Source: Dokdonella sp. (GTDB taxonomy: Bacteria; Pseudomonadota; Gammaproteobacteria; Xanthomonadales; Rhodanobacteraceae). From it: a DNA stretch of 64,000 nt. Shown one piece after another: positions 27,041-34,283 of this stretch. The position numbers were made by a program, and so were the translations under genes. Positions within the stretch are counted from its first letter, which is position 1; each line of letters starts with the position of its first letter. The DNA lies in NCBI RefSeq assembly GCF_017744955.1, contig NZ_JAGIAG010000001.1, positions 1,169,865 through 1,233,864 of the forward strand. The letters are read 5' to 3'. Under the pieces are notes generated by a model. That model saw only the letters and a list, made by a program, of their open reading frames with translations. It had not been told where the DNA came from and ran no database searches.

Positions 27041-28942
27041 ATGACTCGAGCTGAAGCCGCGCCACAAAAAAAATACCGGCTGGAAGTCGATCCACGCATC
27101 CTCGAACTGCTTGGACCGAACCTTTACACGAATATTTATTACGTCTTGGCGGAGTTGATCGCCAATGCATATGATGCTGACGCAAAAAATGTTTACATCA
27201 TTGCTGGCAAGGACGACATCCGTGTCGAAGATGATGGCCATGGCATGTCCTACAAAGCAGGTGATATCACCAAGTACCTAAATGTGGCAGGGGTATCGAG
27301 GACTACAGAGAAGGATTCACTCACAAAATCCAGGAAGCGCCGAAAAATGGGACGCAAGGGCGTCGGCAAGTTGGCAGCGCTTTCGGTATCCGAGAACGTG
27401 GATGTCCTGACCGTGGCCAAAGGGGAAAAGTCCGGGTTTGTGCTAACTCGCCACCCAGAGAACGGGCATGAATTGAAAGCGATTCCAGATGCGGGGGTCG
27501 TCTTCGAGCGCGTCAAGAATCATGGCTCCGCCATAATCATGCGACATCCGCAATATCGGCTTCACAAAACGTTGGCTGCCATAAAGCGGAATCTTCTAAA
27601 AATATTTCCATTGGTCGATTCAGACTTCCGGATACACGTCATTCGTGGCAAGGAAAGCTTGATCATAGACGACTTCGACCGAAGCATCATGGGTGAACTA
27701 TGCACGCTGATCACACTGGGCGATAGATTTGCGTCGCTGGGAGGTCTCGTTCCCGACAGCTATCCGAAAAAGCGAAACGATCTCGTCTCGGCACAGGATG
27801 CGAAGGTTCTGCCCGTCACCATGCAAGCCAACGACGCTAAGGAATACGAATACTCGCTTGAAGTCATGGGTTGGATAGGAACCTATAAGACCACCCGTGG
27901 ACGGAAGGCGGAGATGACCGACTTTCCAGACAATTTCATTTCGCTTTTCGCCAACGAGAAGATGGGCGAGTTCAATATCTTGCCTGTCGTCGGTCAGAAC
28001 AAACTGAACGAAGTCTATGTCGTCGGGCAGCTGCATGTCGATTTGTTTGAGTTGACCGAACTGCCGGACATGGCATTGAGTAATCGCCAAGGCTATAAAT
28101 CCGACGATCCGCGTTACGAGGCGGTGCGCGGATATGTAAGAAACGAATTGCTCGCCGAGATTCTCAGGCGGCGAGAGACGTACACGGATCTCGCCAATGC
28201 CGAGAAGAAGAAGCAGCGGGAGAGGTTGCAAAGGGAAGCAGAGGCTAGATTGAGGGCGTCAGTGGACGCTTTCCGCAAGAAGGCCAGTGGGGATGCGGCG
28301 GGTGCACTAGCAAAAATGGGAGTCAAGGTTTCTCGCGAGGCGATGGAAAGGGCTATTTCCGAATCCATTAATGCCAACAGCCCAGATCTCGGGCTGAAGG
28401 CGTCAGTGGATTCTCAGAAGAAGAAGATTCTTATCAGCCAGACGTATCCCGACAAGTCATTTGCTGACATCGTCTATCAGATGCTGATTTTCAACGATGT
28501 TGCTTCCGACGATATTCTATATACGAACTGCGACGACGAGGTATGCCGCGTTCCGGAAGGTCGTGAGGTCTATGAATATCTACGAGAGTTCTTCGTCGAA
28601 AGCTATTCGACACAGAAGATTTTCGTGCTCTTTGTGACCAGCGAGAACACCAAGATTTCGTGGGGCGCGATCACTGAGGTCGGGGCGTCTTGGATCACCA
28701 AGATCGACCATAAGATTTTCAACATCCATCCCTTTCGACCGGAGCATCCTCTCAACGACGAAGTGCAATGGCAGAGCACCAATCGGGACAAGCCGAGTGG
28801 AGATCTTTGGATGGCTTCGCTGAATGCGGACATCTTCTGCCAGAAGATCGAAGCGGTTTGTGATGCATTGGGTTACAAGAAGAAGACCCGATCGCAAAAC
28901 ACAGCGCACTTGGCAACTCTTGTTTCCATTAGGAAAGCATGA
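27041..28942 (+). CDS. GHKL ATPase fused to a TIR-like domain, candidate defence protein
   Basis: A 633-residue cytosolic protein with AGGAGGAG upstream. The N-terminus is a Bergerat-fold ATPase like Hsp90, MutL and MORC: N-box E38-L-I-A-N42, D65-G-H-G68 and the glycine-rich lid GRKGVGK (104-110). A middle domain is followed by a charged coiled coil (about 385-430). Residues about 460-570 look like a TIR domain: KKILISQTYPDKSFAD at the first strand, DDILYT, then E546 in WGAITEVGASW at the position of the TIR catalytic glutamate. TIR domains commonly hydrolyse NAD+ in phage defence, so sensing by the ATPase half and killing or signalling by the TIR half is the working inference. Lower GC than flanks. 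Confidence 0.82.
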   Translation: MTRAEAAPQKKYRLEVDPRILELLGPNLYTNIYYVLAELIANAYDADAKNVYIIAGKDDIRVEDDGHGMSYKAGDITKYLNVAGVSRTTEKDSLTKSRKRRKMGRKGVGKLAALSVSENVDVLTVAKGEKSGFVLTRHPENGHELKAIPDAGVVFERVKNHGSAIIMRHPQYRLHKTLAAIKRNLLKIFPLVDSDFRIHVIRGKESLIIDDFDRSIMGELCTLITLGDRFASLGGLVPDSYPKKRNDLVSAQDAKVLPVTMQANDAKEYEYSLEVMGWIGTYKTTRGRKAEMTDFPDNFISLFANEKMGEFNILPVVGQNKLNEVYVVGQLHVDLFELTELPDMALSNRQGYKSDDPRYEAVRGYVRNELLAEILRRRETYTDLANAEKKKQRERLQREAEARLRASVDAFRKKASGDAAGALAKMGVKVSREAMERAISESINANSPDLGLKASVDSQKKKILISQTYPDKSFADIVYQMLIFNDVASDDILYTNCDDEVCRVPEGREVYEYLREFFVESYSTQKIFVLFVTSENTKISWGAITEVGASWITKIDHKIFNIHPFRPEHPLNDEVQWQSTNRDKPSGDLWMASLNADIFCQKIEAVCDALGYKKKTRSQNTAHLATLVSIRKA

Positions 28943-29023
28943 GGTTCTGCGCGAGTTTGACGCCAATCCTAGTAGTAGGGTCAGAGTCGCCTATCTCGAC
29001 ACAGCAAGAAAATGAGCTAGCCA

Positions 29024-29350
29024 ATGAACGCCAACGTCTTCATCACCACCGACACCAGCTTCCCCGCCGACGTCCTGCAATCCCCAACCCCCGTCCTCGT
29101 CGACTTCTGGGGCGAGTGGTGCGGCCCGTGCAAGGCGCTCGCGCCAATGCTGGAACAGCTCGCGGCCGACTACGGCGGCCGGCTGAAGATCGCCAAGCTC
29201 GAAATGGACAAGAACCCGAAGACCGCCATCGCCTATGGCGTGCGCTCGGCGCCGACGATGCTGCTGTTCAAGGACGGCGAGGTGCAGGCGACGCAGGCAG
29301 GGCTGGTCTCGAAGGCGCAGCTCGCCAAGGTGATCGACGCGGTGTTGTGA
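29024..29350 (+). CDS. trxA: Thioredoxin
   Basis: Cytosolic thiol-disulfide oxidoreductase of 108 residues, the normal size. The active site is WCGPC with C33 and C36, followed by the cis-proline motif SAPTMLLFKDG. It supplies electrons to reductases, plausibly including the class II RNR encoded a few kilobases upstream. The ribosome binding site is weak and the AT-richer island ends only about 80 bases upstream, so the original promoter may have been displaced by the insertion. Confidence 0.93.
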   Translation: MNANVFITTDTSFPADVLQSPTPVLVDFWGEWCGPCKALAPMLEQLAADYGGRLKIAKLEMDKNPKTAIAYGVRSAPTMLLFKDGEVQATQAGLVSKAQLAKVIDAVL

Positions 29351-29820
29351 TCCCGCGTCGGGACTGGTGCGCCGTGGCGACCTCGAAAGATTTCTCGTTC
29401 GCGCTGACCGTGGTCGGCGTGATCTTCATCGCGTATTGCGCTTTTGCCGTCGGTCGTCATCTTCGCCACGTCAGCTCGACCGCACGTCCCACGTGGCCGC
29501 AGATCACCGCGGAACTCGACGGCATCGTCGCGAGTGCCTCGGGCGACAAGACTTCCGATTTCCGGGTCGCGAAGAGCCAATCCACCATCTTCGTCGTGGA
29601 CGTCGGCTTTCGGCGCCCGGACGGGCCGATCGCAACGGCGGACATGGATCGCGCGATGGGTGAACACGGATGGGCGGTGAGCGGATCAACGTTTGGGAAT
29701 GGTCGGCTCTATTGCAAAGGTGACCTCGTAGCCACGGTGAGAGGGCCCTCGAAGAGCGACGGCCTCTATCTTGCGCAAGTCGACTGGGGCAGTGCGGACG
29801 GTCTTTGCGGTCGCCATTGA
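29347..29820 (+). CDS. Hypothetical membrane-anchored protein
   Basis: A GTG at 29347 overlaps the trxA stop (GTGA), giving 157 residues; an alternative GTG at 29374 would give 148. One transmembrane helix is visible near the N-terminus (FALTVVGVIFIAYCAFAVG), with the remainder probably periplasmic. The later part has two cysteines (LYCKGD, GLCGRH) and beta-strand-like segments. No family is recognised. The overlap suggests co-translation with trxA. Confidence 0.6.
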   Translation: MIPRRDWCAVATSKDFSFALTVVGVIFIAYCAFAVGRHLRHVSSTARPTWPQITAELDGIVASASGDKTSDFRVAKSQSTIFVVDVGFRRPDGPIATADMDRAMGEHGWAVSGSTFGNGRLYCKGDLVATVRGPSKSDGLYLAQVDWGSADGLCGRH

Positions 29821-29966
29821 GATTCATCAGGTCGGCGCGGGGTCATTTGGTGCGACTCCTACTGCGAGTCTGTTGCGGTCTGACGCCTTCTCGTAAACAG
29901 CGCACTAGGTAGAGTTGTAACAAGGGAATCGCTGTGGTCGTCGCAGCATAGCGCCGTGCTCGGCGC

Positions 29967-30008
29967 GTCAAGGCCAAGCCCTTCGGGCGCGCTGCGCGCG
30001 GCCTTGAC
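29967..30008. repeat. Inverted repeat upstream of a small gene
   Basis: Perfect 9-base arms, gtcaaggcc (29967-29975) and ggccttgac (30000-30008), enclose the GC-rich loop aagcccttcgggcgcgctgc plus gcgc, which itself can pair (GCCCTTCGGGC). The structure lies about 75 bases upstream of the 72-codon ORF at 30084. It may be a REP-type palindrome or a transcriptional hairpin; no T-run follows. Confidence 0.5.
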
Positions 30009-30083
30009 CCACCTGCGCGCGGCGCTGGGAAGGGTGTCGCCCACAGCGATCCCTCCCGGATCGCGGGCGAACGGAGAAACGCC

Positions 30084-30302
30084 ATGCACCACACACACGA
30101 CGAACTCGCTCTACAGATCGCCGATCTGCGCTATACGCTCTCGCGCGACATCCCCGCCATGAAGCGCCACGTCCGCATCCAGACCGGCTACGGCTCGGTC
30201 GAGTTCTACGGCACGCAGGCGCGCAAGATCGCCGTGCTCTGCGAAGAACTCCTGCGACGTCGGTTGCAGGGCATCGAACGCCAAAGCGGCGGGGCGCGCT
30301 GA
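30084..30302 (+). CDS. Small hypothetical protein, 72 residues
   Basis: ATG at 30084 with GGAGAA upstream. The peptide has a helical N-terminus, a central YGSVEFYGTQARKIAVLCEEL segment beginning with aromatic residues, and a basic C-terminal helix (LLRRRLQGIERQ). Codon usage fits the genome better than the neighbouring short frames. I recognise no family. It sits in an accessory patch between trxA and a toxin-antitoxin relic. Confidence 0.5.
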   Translation: MHHTHDELALQIADLRYTLSRDIPAMKRHVRIQTGYGSVEFYGTQARKIAVLCEELLRRRLQGIERQSGGAR

Positions 30303-30454
30303 CGCATCGCGCCGGGCGGCTCTGCGCCGTCCGGCGTCTTCATTCCACTCCGAAGTTGTACAAGCCGAGTGATCCGGGTTGGAAGAAGCGACCACTCAAG
30401 ACGATCACGCGGGGTTCCGACGCATCAGAATTTCCAACGTTGGAATTCCCGGCC

Positions 30455-30756
30455 TCAGCCCAACCGTTCGATCGACTCCAGCAAGCGCCGGCCGTGGATC
30501 ACCGCCAATATCTCGACGCGTCGCTCACCCAGCTCGTAGATCAGCCGCTAGCTGTACAGAAACCGCTCACGTACTCGCTCGTCCCCGAGCTCCGGTACGA
30601 CGCGGCCGATCAGCGGCTGCTCGCCGATCAACTCGCCCAGGGCCAGCAACGCCTCCACCACGCGCTGCGCGTGATACGGCGAATTGCGATGGATGTACTC
30701 GGCAATCGCGTCGATGTCGTCGAGCGCACCTGCGACCAGACTATCGTTGCAGCCAT
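30455..30756 (-). pseudogene. Broken ParE/RelE-type toxin gene
   Basis: Downstream of and overlapping the antitoxin by 16 bases, an ATG at 30756 begins MAATIVWS, the usual ParE opening. The rest of a ParE-like protein continues in another frame: GALDDIDAIAEYIHRNSP, then LIGRVVPELG, then VEILAVIHGRRLLESIE ending at a TGA at 30455-30457. One missing base near 30730 (TGGTCG CAGGT where CCAGGT would restore the frame) joins them. A second lesion is an in-frame amber codon at 30548-30550, between FLYS and RLIYEL. An intact gene would encode about 100 residues. The toxin is therefore almost certainly dead. Confidence 0.8.
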
Positions 30757-30938
30757 CGGCTCACGCGCTGGCGGGCTTCCTCGGTGGTATAGCGGCGGCC
30801 CGCAGCGACGTCGGCGCGGCCTTGCCGGATCTTCTCCAGCACGTAGACGTGGTACTGGATGTCTTCCAACGTCGCGTCGTCGGGCAGGTGCTGCAACAAC
30901 GGCTCGACCTCTTGTTTGGCAGTGGCCTGCGCGGTCAT
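30741..30938 (-). CDS. Antitoxin of a ParE-type toxin-antitoxin pair
   Basis: A 65-residue acidic-to-neutral protein (MTAQATAKQEVEPLLQHLPD...) with the pattern seen in small antitoxins placed before ParE/RelE toxins: a helix with DDATLEDIQYHVYVLEKI, then GRADVAAGRRYTTEEARQRV. It overlaps the toxin relic by 16 bases, a normal TA arrangement. The frame is intact although the toxin is not. It could still autoregulate or neutralise related toxins elsewhere; this is inference. Confidence 0.7.
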   Translation of the reverse strand: MTAQATAKQEVEPLLQHLPDDATLEDIQYHVYVLEKIRQGRADVAAGRRYTTEEARQRVSRWLQR

Positions 30939-31091
30939 CGGCCGTTCTCTGAGTGTGTCGAATCATTCTACGCCTCCCCAATGACGCCCATCGCGTCAGC
31001 TGGCGCGAAGCCGCTCCGCGTTTTCGCCCACGGCCGATACGGCTACCATGCGCACGTTCGACGTCGCCGCGGGCGACCGGCTGGGGCGGAC

Positions 31092-32189
31092 ATGATCCAC
31101 TCGTCAGAATCGGCAGGGCGCGCGCGCGAATCGCGCACCGCGACGGCCAGGCGCATGCGCTGCACGTCGCTGTGGTGCGGCGTCGTGCTCGGCTTCTTCC
31201 TCATGATCCCGCTGCAAGCGGCGGCGCAGACGATCGCGATGTCCGCGCGCGCATTGCGCTACGACGCGCAGACCAGCTTGCTGTACGCACTCGTCGCGTC
31301 GAACGGCGCCGGGCTGTACGGCGATCGCCTGGTCGCGATTTCACCGGCCCTGGGAACGGTGGTCGCGTCGCTCGATCTCGGCGCGGGCGCGTCGTCGCTG
31401 GCGATCTCGCCCGACGTGGCTCGCGCCTACATCGGCTACAAGACGGGGCATGTGGTGCGCCAGGTCGATCTGGCCACGATGACGGTGGGGGTGTCGTTCC
31501 CGGTCGGCGCGACGCTGTACGTCCAGGACCTCGCCGTCATGCCCGGCTCGCCCGATACCGTCGCCGTCGCACTGGCCATGTCGGAAGGCAGCGCCTGCAG
31601 CCGTGTCACGGTCTATCACGGGGGCGTGGAGGGTTCCGGAGCCGAGCAGCCCGGATGCGACGCGATCGCGTTCGGCGACGATCCCGGGTTCCTGTACGCC
31701 TACGACCGTCTCAGCACCGGCGCGTGGCTCGTGCGCGACGCGATCTCGACGAGCGCGGTGGTCCTGGACGATGGGGTGCTGCGCGGCCTGCCGGCATTCG
31801 CCCGATCGTTCCGGGTGCGTGGCGGCACGGTGTATTCGGGCAGCGGCGTCGCGGTCGACGGTGCGACGCTGCATCCGGTGGGCAGGTACGCGGCGCAGGG
31901 TCCGTTCGCGTTCGACGACGCCCACGGCGTCGTCGCCTACTTCGAGGATGCCGACTTTTCCAACGACGCCCACGTGCGCGTGTTCGATCGGGAGTCGTTC
32001 GTCCTCTTGCGCGCGATCGCACTCGAGGTGCCACCCGGCAGCAGGGCCTTGCATGCGAGCGAATGCGGGTCGAACTGCGCCGCCGTCGCGTTCGATTCGG
32101 GGCAGGTCGTGCTGGTGACGACGCTCGTCGATGCGGTGTTCTCCGATGGCTTCGACGGTATGCCCAGAGCGGCGGAGGAACGCCCATGA
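31092..32189 (+). CDS. Exported beta-propeller-like protein A with DGFD tail
   Basis: 365 residues with a long basic N-region and a signal peptide (VVLGFFLMIPLQAAAQ). The mature part has repeated blade-like strands (LLYALVASN, LVAISPALGTVVASLDLG, SLAISPDVARAYIGY, DLAVMPGSPDTVAVAL), resembling YVTN/surface-layer beta-propellers. The tail ends AVFSDGFDG plus ten residues, matching a motif at the C-terminus of three other exported proteins in this window. Its stop overlaps the start of the next gene (ATGA), and both are similar in sequence, indicating tandem duplication. Function unknown. Confidence 0.8.
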   Translation: MIHSSESAGRARESRTATARRMRCTSLWCGVVLGFFLMIPLQAAAQTIAMSARALRYDAQTSLLYALVASNGAGLYGDRLVAISPALGTVVASLDLGAGASSLAISPDVARAYIGYKTGHVVRQVDLATMTVGVSFPVGATLYVQDLAVMPGSPDTVAVALAMSEGSACSRVTVYHGGVEGSGAEQPGCDAIAFGDDPGFLYAYDRLSTGAWLVRDAISTSAVVLDDGVLRGLPAFARSFRVRGGTVYSGSGVAVDGATLHPVGRYAAQGPFAFDDAHGVVAYFEDADFSNDAHVRVFDRESFVLLRAIALEVPPGSRALHASECGSNCAAVAFDSGQVVLVTTLVDAVFSDGFDGMPRAAEERP

Positions 32190-33214
32190 TTCGCCTCGGC
32201 AGGTGCGTCGGCCGCTTCGCGATCGCAGCGTGCATGATCGCGTGTGATGCAGCTCCCGCGTTCGCCGGCGCCGTCGTGCCGGTGTCGGTGGCCGGCTCGG
32301 ATATCGCGTTCAATGCGCACACCGGCATGCTCTACGCGTCGGTGCCGAGCGTCGCCGGGCCGCCGTACGGCAACCGCGTCGTCGAGATCTCGCCGGTCGA
32401 CGGGTCGATCACGCGCAGCGTCTTCGTCGGCAGCGAGCCGGCCGCGATCGGCTCGTCGCCGGATGCCGCCGTCGCCTACGTCGGAATCGAGGGGGCCGCG
32501 TCGGCGCGCCGCATCGATCTCGCCACGATGACCGCGGGCGCGCCGTTCGGACTCGGCAGAACGGAAGAGCACGGGCCTTTCCTCTACGCGACGGACATCC
32601 GCGTGATGCCGGGATCGCCGGAGACGATCGCCGTGGCGCTGCATCGGATCGACCAGATTCCGTGGGATGCCGGCGTCGCCGTCTTCGACGCCGGCGTGGC
32701 GCGGCCCATCGTCGTCGGCACCGACGGCGCGACGCCCTCGTCGCTCGCCTTCGGCGCGGATGCCGGGACGCTGTACGGCGCCGACGGATCTTCCCCACCG
32801 ACGCTGGCGCGCCTGACGGTTGCCGCGGACGGCGTGACGGTGGCGCAGGCGCATTCGTTGTCCAGCTCCAACCCCGTGCGCATCGTCTTCGACGCGGGCC
32901 GGATCTATACGGCGCAGGGCACCGTGTTCGACCAGAACCTGGCGATGATCGGCACCTACGCGGCGAGCGGACCGGTCGTCGTCGACGGCGCGTCCAGCGC
33001 GGTGTACATCGTCGAGCGAGGGCGCGTCCATGTGTTCGACCGCGACACGTTCGCGGCGTCGTATTCGATGCCGATTTCGGATGTCGACGACCCCGCCGTC
33101 GTCGCGACCGGGTGTGGCGCGGGCTGCATGGGCATCGTGTTCGAATCCGGCAAGGTCGTCGTCGTGACCGTCGACGAAACGATCTTTCGGGACGGCTTCG
33201 AGTCGCTTCCCTGA
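32186..33214 (+). CDS. Exported beta-propeller-like protein B with DGFE tail
   Basis: 342 residues, with GGAGG just upstream of the ATG, coupled to the preceding paralogue. A signal peptide (ending PAFA) is followed by the same strand pattern (MLYASVPSV, VVEISPVDGSITRSVFVG, DIRVMPGSPETIAVAL, LAFGADAGTLYGADG). The last residues are TIFRDGFESLP. Aligned with protein A, the segments RRIDLATMT/RQVDLATMT and VMPGSPxT are conserved, showing common ancestry. A conserved cysteine pair (TGCGAGC) occurs before the tail in both. Confidence 0.8.
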   Translation: MIRLGRCVGRFAIAACMIACDAAPAFAGAVVPVSVAGSDIAFNAHTGMLYASVPSVAGPPYGNRVVEISPVDGSITRSVFVGSEPAAIGSSPDAAVAYVGIEGAASARRIDLATMTAGAPFGLGRTEEHGPFLYATDIRVMPGSPETIAVALHRIDQIPWDAGVAVFDAGVARPIVVGTDGATPSSLAFGADAGTLYGADGSSPPTLARLTVAADGVTVAQAHSLSSSNPVRIVFDAGRIYTAQGTVFDQNLAMIGTYAASGPVVVDGASSAVYIVERGRVHVFDRDTFAASYSMPISDVDDPAVVATGCGAGCMGIVFESGKVVVVTVDETIFRDGFESLP

Positions 33215-33425
33215 CCGGGGCGCGAGCCCTGTCGACGATCCGGCCATGCCCCGGGACCATCCCCGTCGACGTTCGGGGCGAGTGGTACGGTCCGCGATAG
33301 GGGGCGGATTGCAACGCCAGCGTTCCGCGCCGCCGGGCGCCCGCTTCGTCGCCTGCGACCCACTCGCTGGATCGAATCGGCCAACCCTTGCAGAATCGGC
33401 GTCTGCCACTTCGACCAGGGTGACC

Positions 33426-33824
33426 ATGAAGATCCAGCTGACCAGCGTGATGGTGGACGACCAGCAGAAGGCGCTGGCGTTCTACACGAACATTCTCGGC
33501 TTCGTGAAGCGGGCCGACATTCCGATGGGCGAGTACCGCTGGATCACGGTGGTTTCGCCGGACGGTTCCAAGAGCGTGGAACTGCTGCTGGAGCCGAACG
33601 CCCATCCCGCGGCGAAGACGTTCCAGAAGGCGATGTACGACGCCGGCGTGCCGGCCTCGATGTTCGCGGTCAGCGACCTCCAGCAGGAATACAAGCGCAT
33701 GAAGATCCTCGGCGTCGCGTTCCGCTCGGCGCCGACGGCGATGGGGCCGGTGATCGCCGCGGTGCTCGACGACACCTGCGGCAACCTGATCCAGCTGTAT
33801 CAGGAAGCCCCGCAAGGGGCGTAG
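33426..33824 (+). CDS. VOC (glyoxalase/bleomycin resistance) family protein
   Basis: A 132-residue cytosolic protein with two paired beta-alpha-beta-beta-beta modules: VMVDDQQKALAFYTNILGF at the N-terminus and LDDTCGNLIQLYQ at the C-terminus. It resembles uncharacterised VOC proteins. Members bind a divalent metal and act on varied small molecules, so no substrate is given. The start at 33426 is preceded by CCAGGG; a longer upstream frame carries no homology. Confidence 0.88.
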   Translation: MKIQLTSVMVDDQQKALAFYTNILGFVKRADIPMGEYRWITVVSPDGSKSVELLLEPNAHPAAKTFQKAMYDAGVPASMFAVSDLQQEYKRMKILGVAFRSAPTAMGPVIAAVLDDTCGNLIQLYQEAPQGA

Positions 33825-34283
33825 AGCCCGGTCGACTGAGCCGACGTCCTGCCCGCACCAGCGGGCATCCACGTTGCGTTGTGCATGGATGCCTGCCGGC
33901 GCGAGCAGGGCAAAAACATCCGGATTCTCCTCGCGCGCCGAGGCCGTCGCGCGAGGTCACCTCGCGTGTTCTTGCACGGGCGCGAGTGTCGCCGAGCGCG
34001 ATGGAACCGCATCTGCGGGTATGACGGCGAGCACGCTCCGACTCCCTTCATCCATCGGCGCCATCGCGTGCGATGACATCCGCCGCCTCTTCGCAGGCGT
34101 CGATGCCGCTGGCACCGACATCGGCGCAATCGAGTCTCGCCGTGGGAGGCGCCTGCACACCGGCCTGCGCACTCGGCCCAGGCACCCTGCGTAAATTGCG
34201 CAGGTTTTTCCGCGCGTGTTTTCACCACGACTTCATCGGGCGCCCGCGTAGATTTTTTCGCAGGTCACCGCTGGAGCATGGAC
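33825..34283. other. Intergenic region with REP-like elements
   Basis: This stretch of about 460 bases holds the REP-like hairpin at 33846-33878 and a degenerate inverted partner near 34008-34028 (ccgcatctgcgggtatgacg). Short frames here are unsupported. The promoter of the amidohydrolase should lie near its right end. Confidence 0.5.
33846..33878. repeat. REP-like hairpin, copy 2
   Basis: The sequence gtcctgcccgcaccagcggg continuing catccacgttgcg pairs GCCCGC with GCGGGC. It matches copy 3 at 36521-36553 over 33 bases with few differences and is the inverse of copy 1 at 15056-15083. Confidence 0.65.

Noticed and set aside
26795..27241. A 148-codon reverse frame over the start of the GHKL-TIR gene
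   Set aside because: It overlaps the conserved ATPase N-box coding region and has no ribosome binding site or motif.
30432..30445. Perfect palindrome TTCCAACGTTGGAA resembling an integron core pair
   Set aside because: No integrase, no attC-like second core and no cassette structure nearby; 14 bases can occur by chance.
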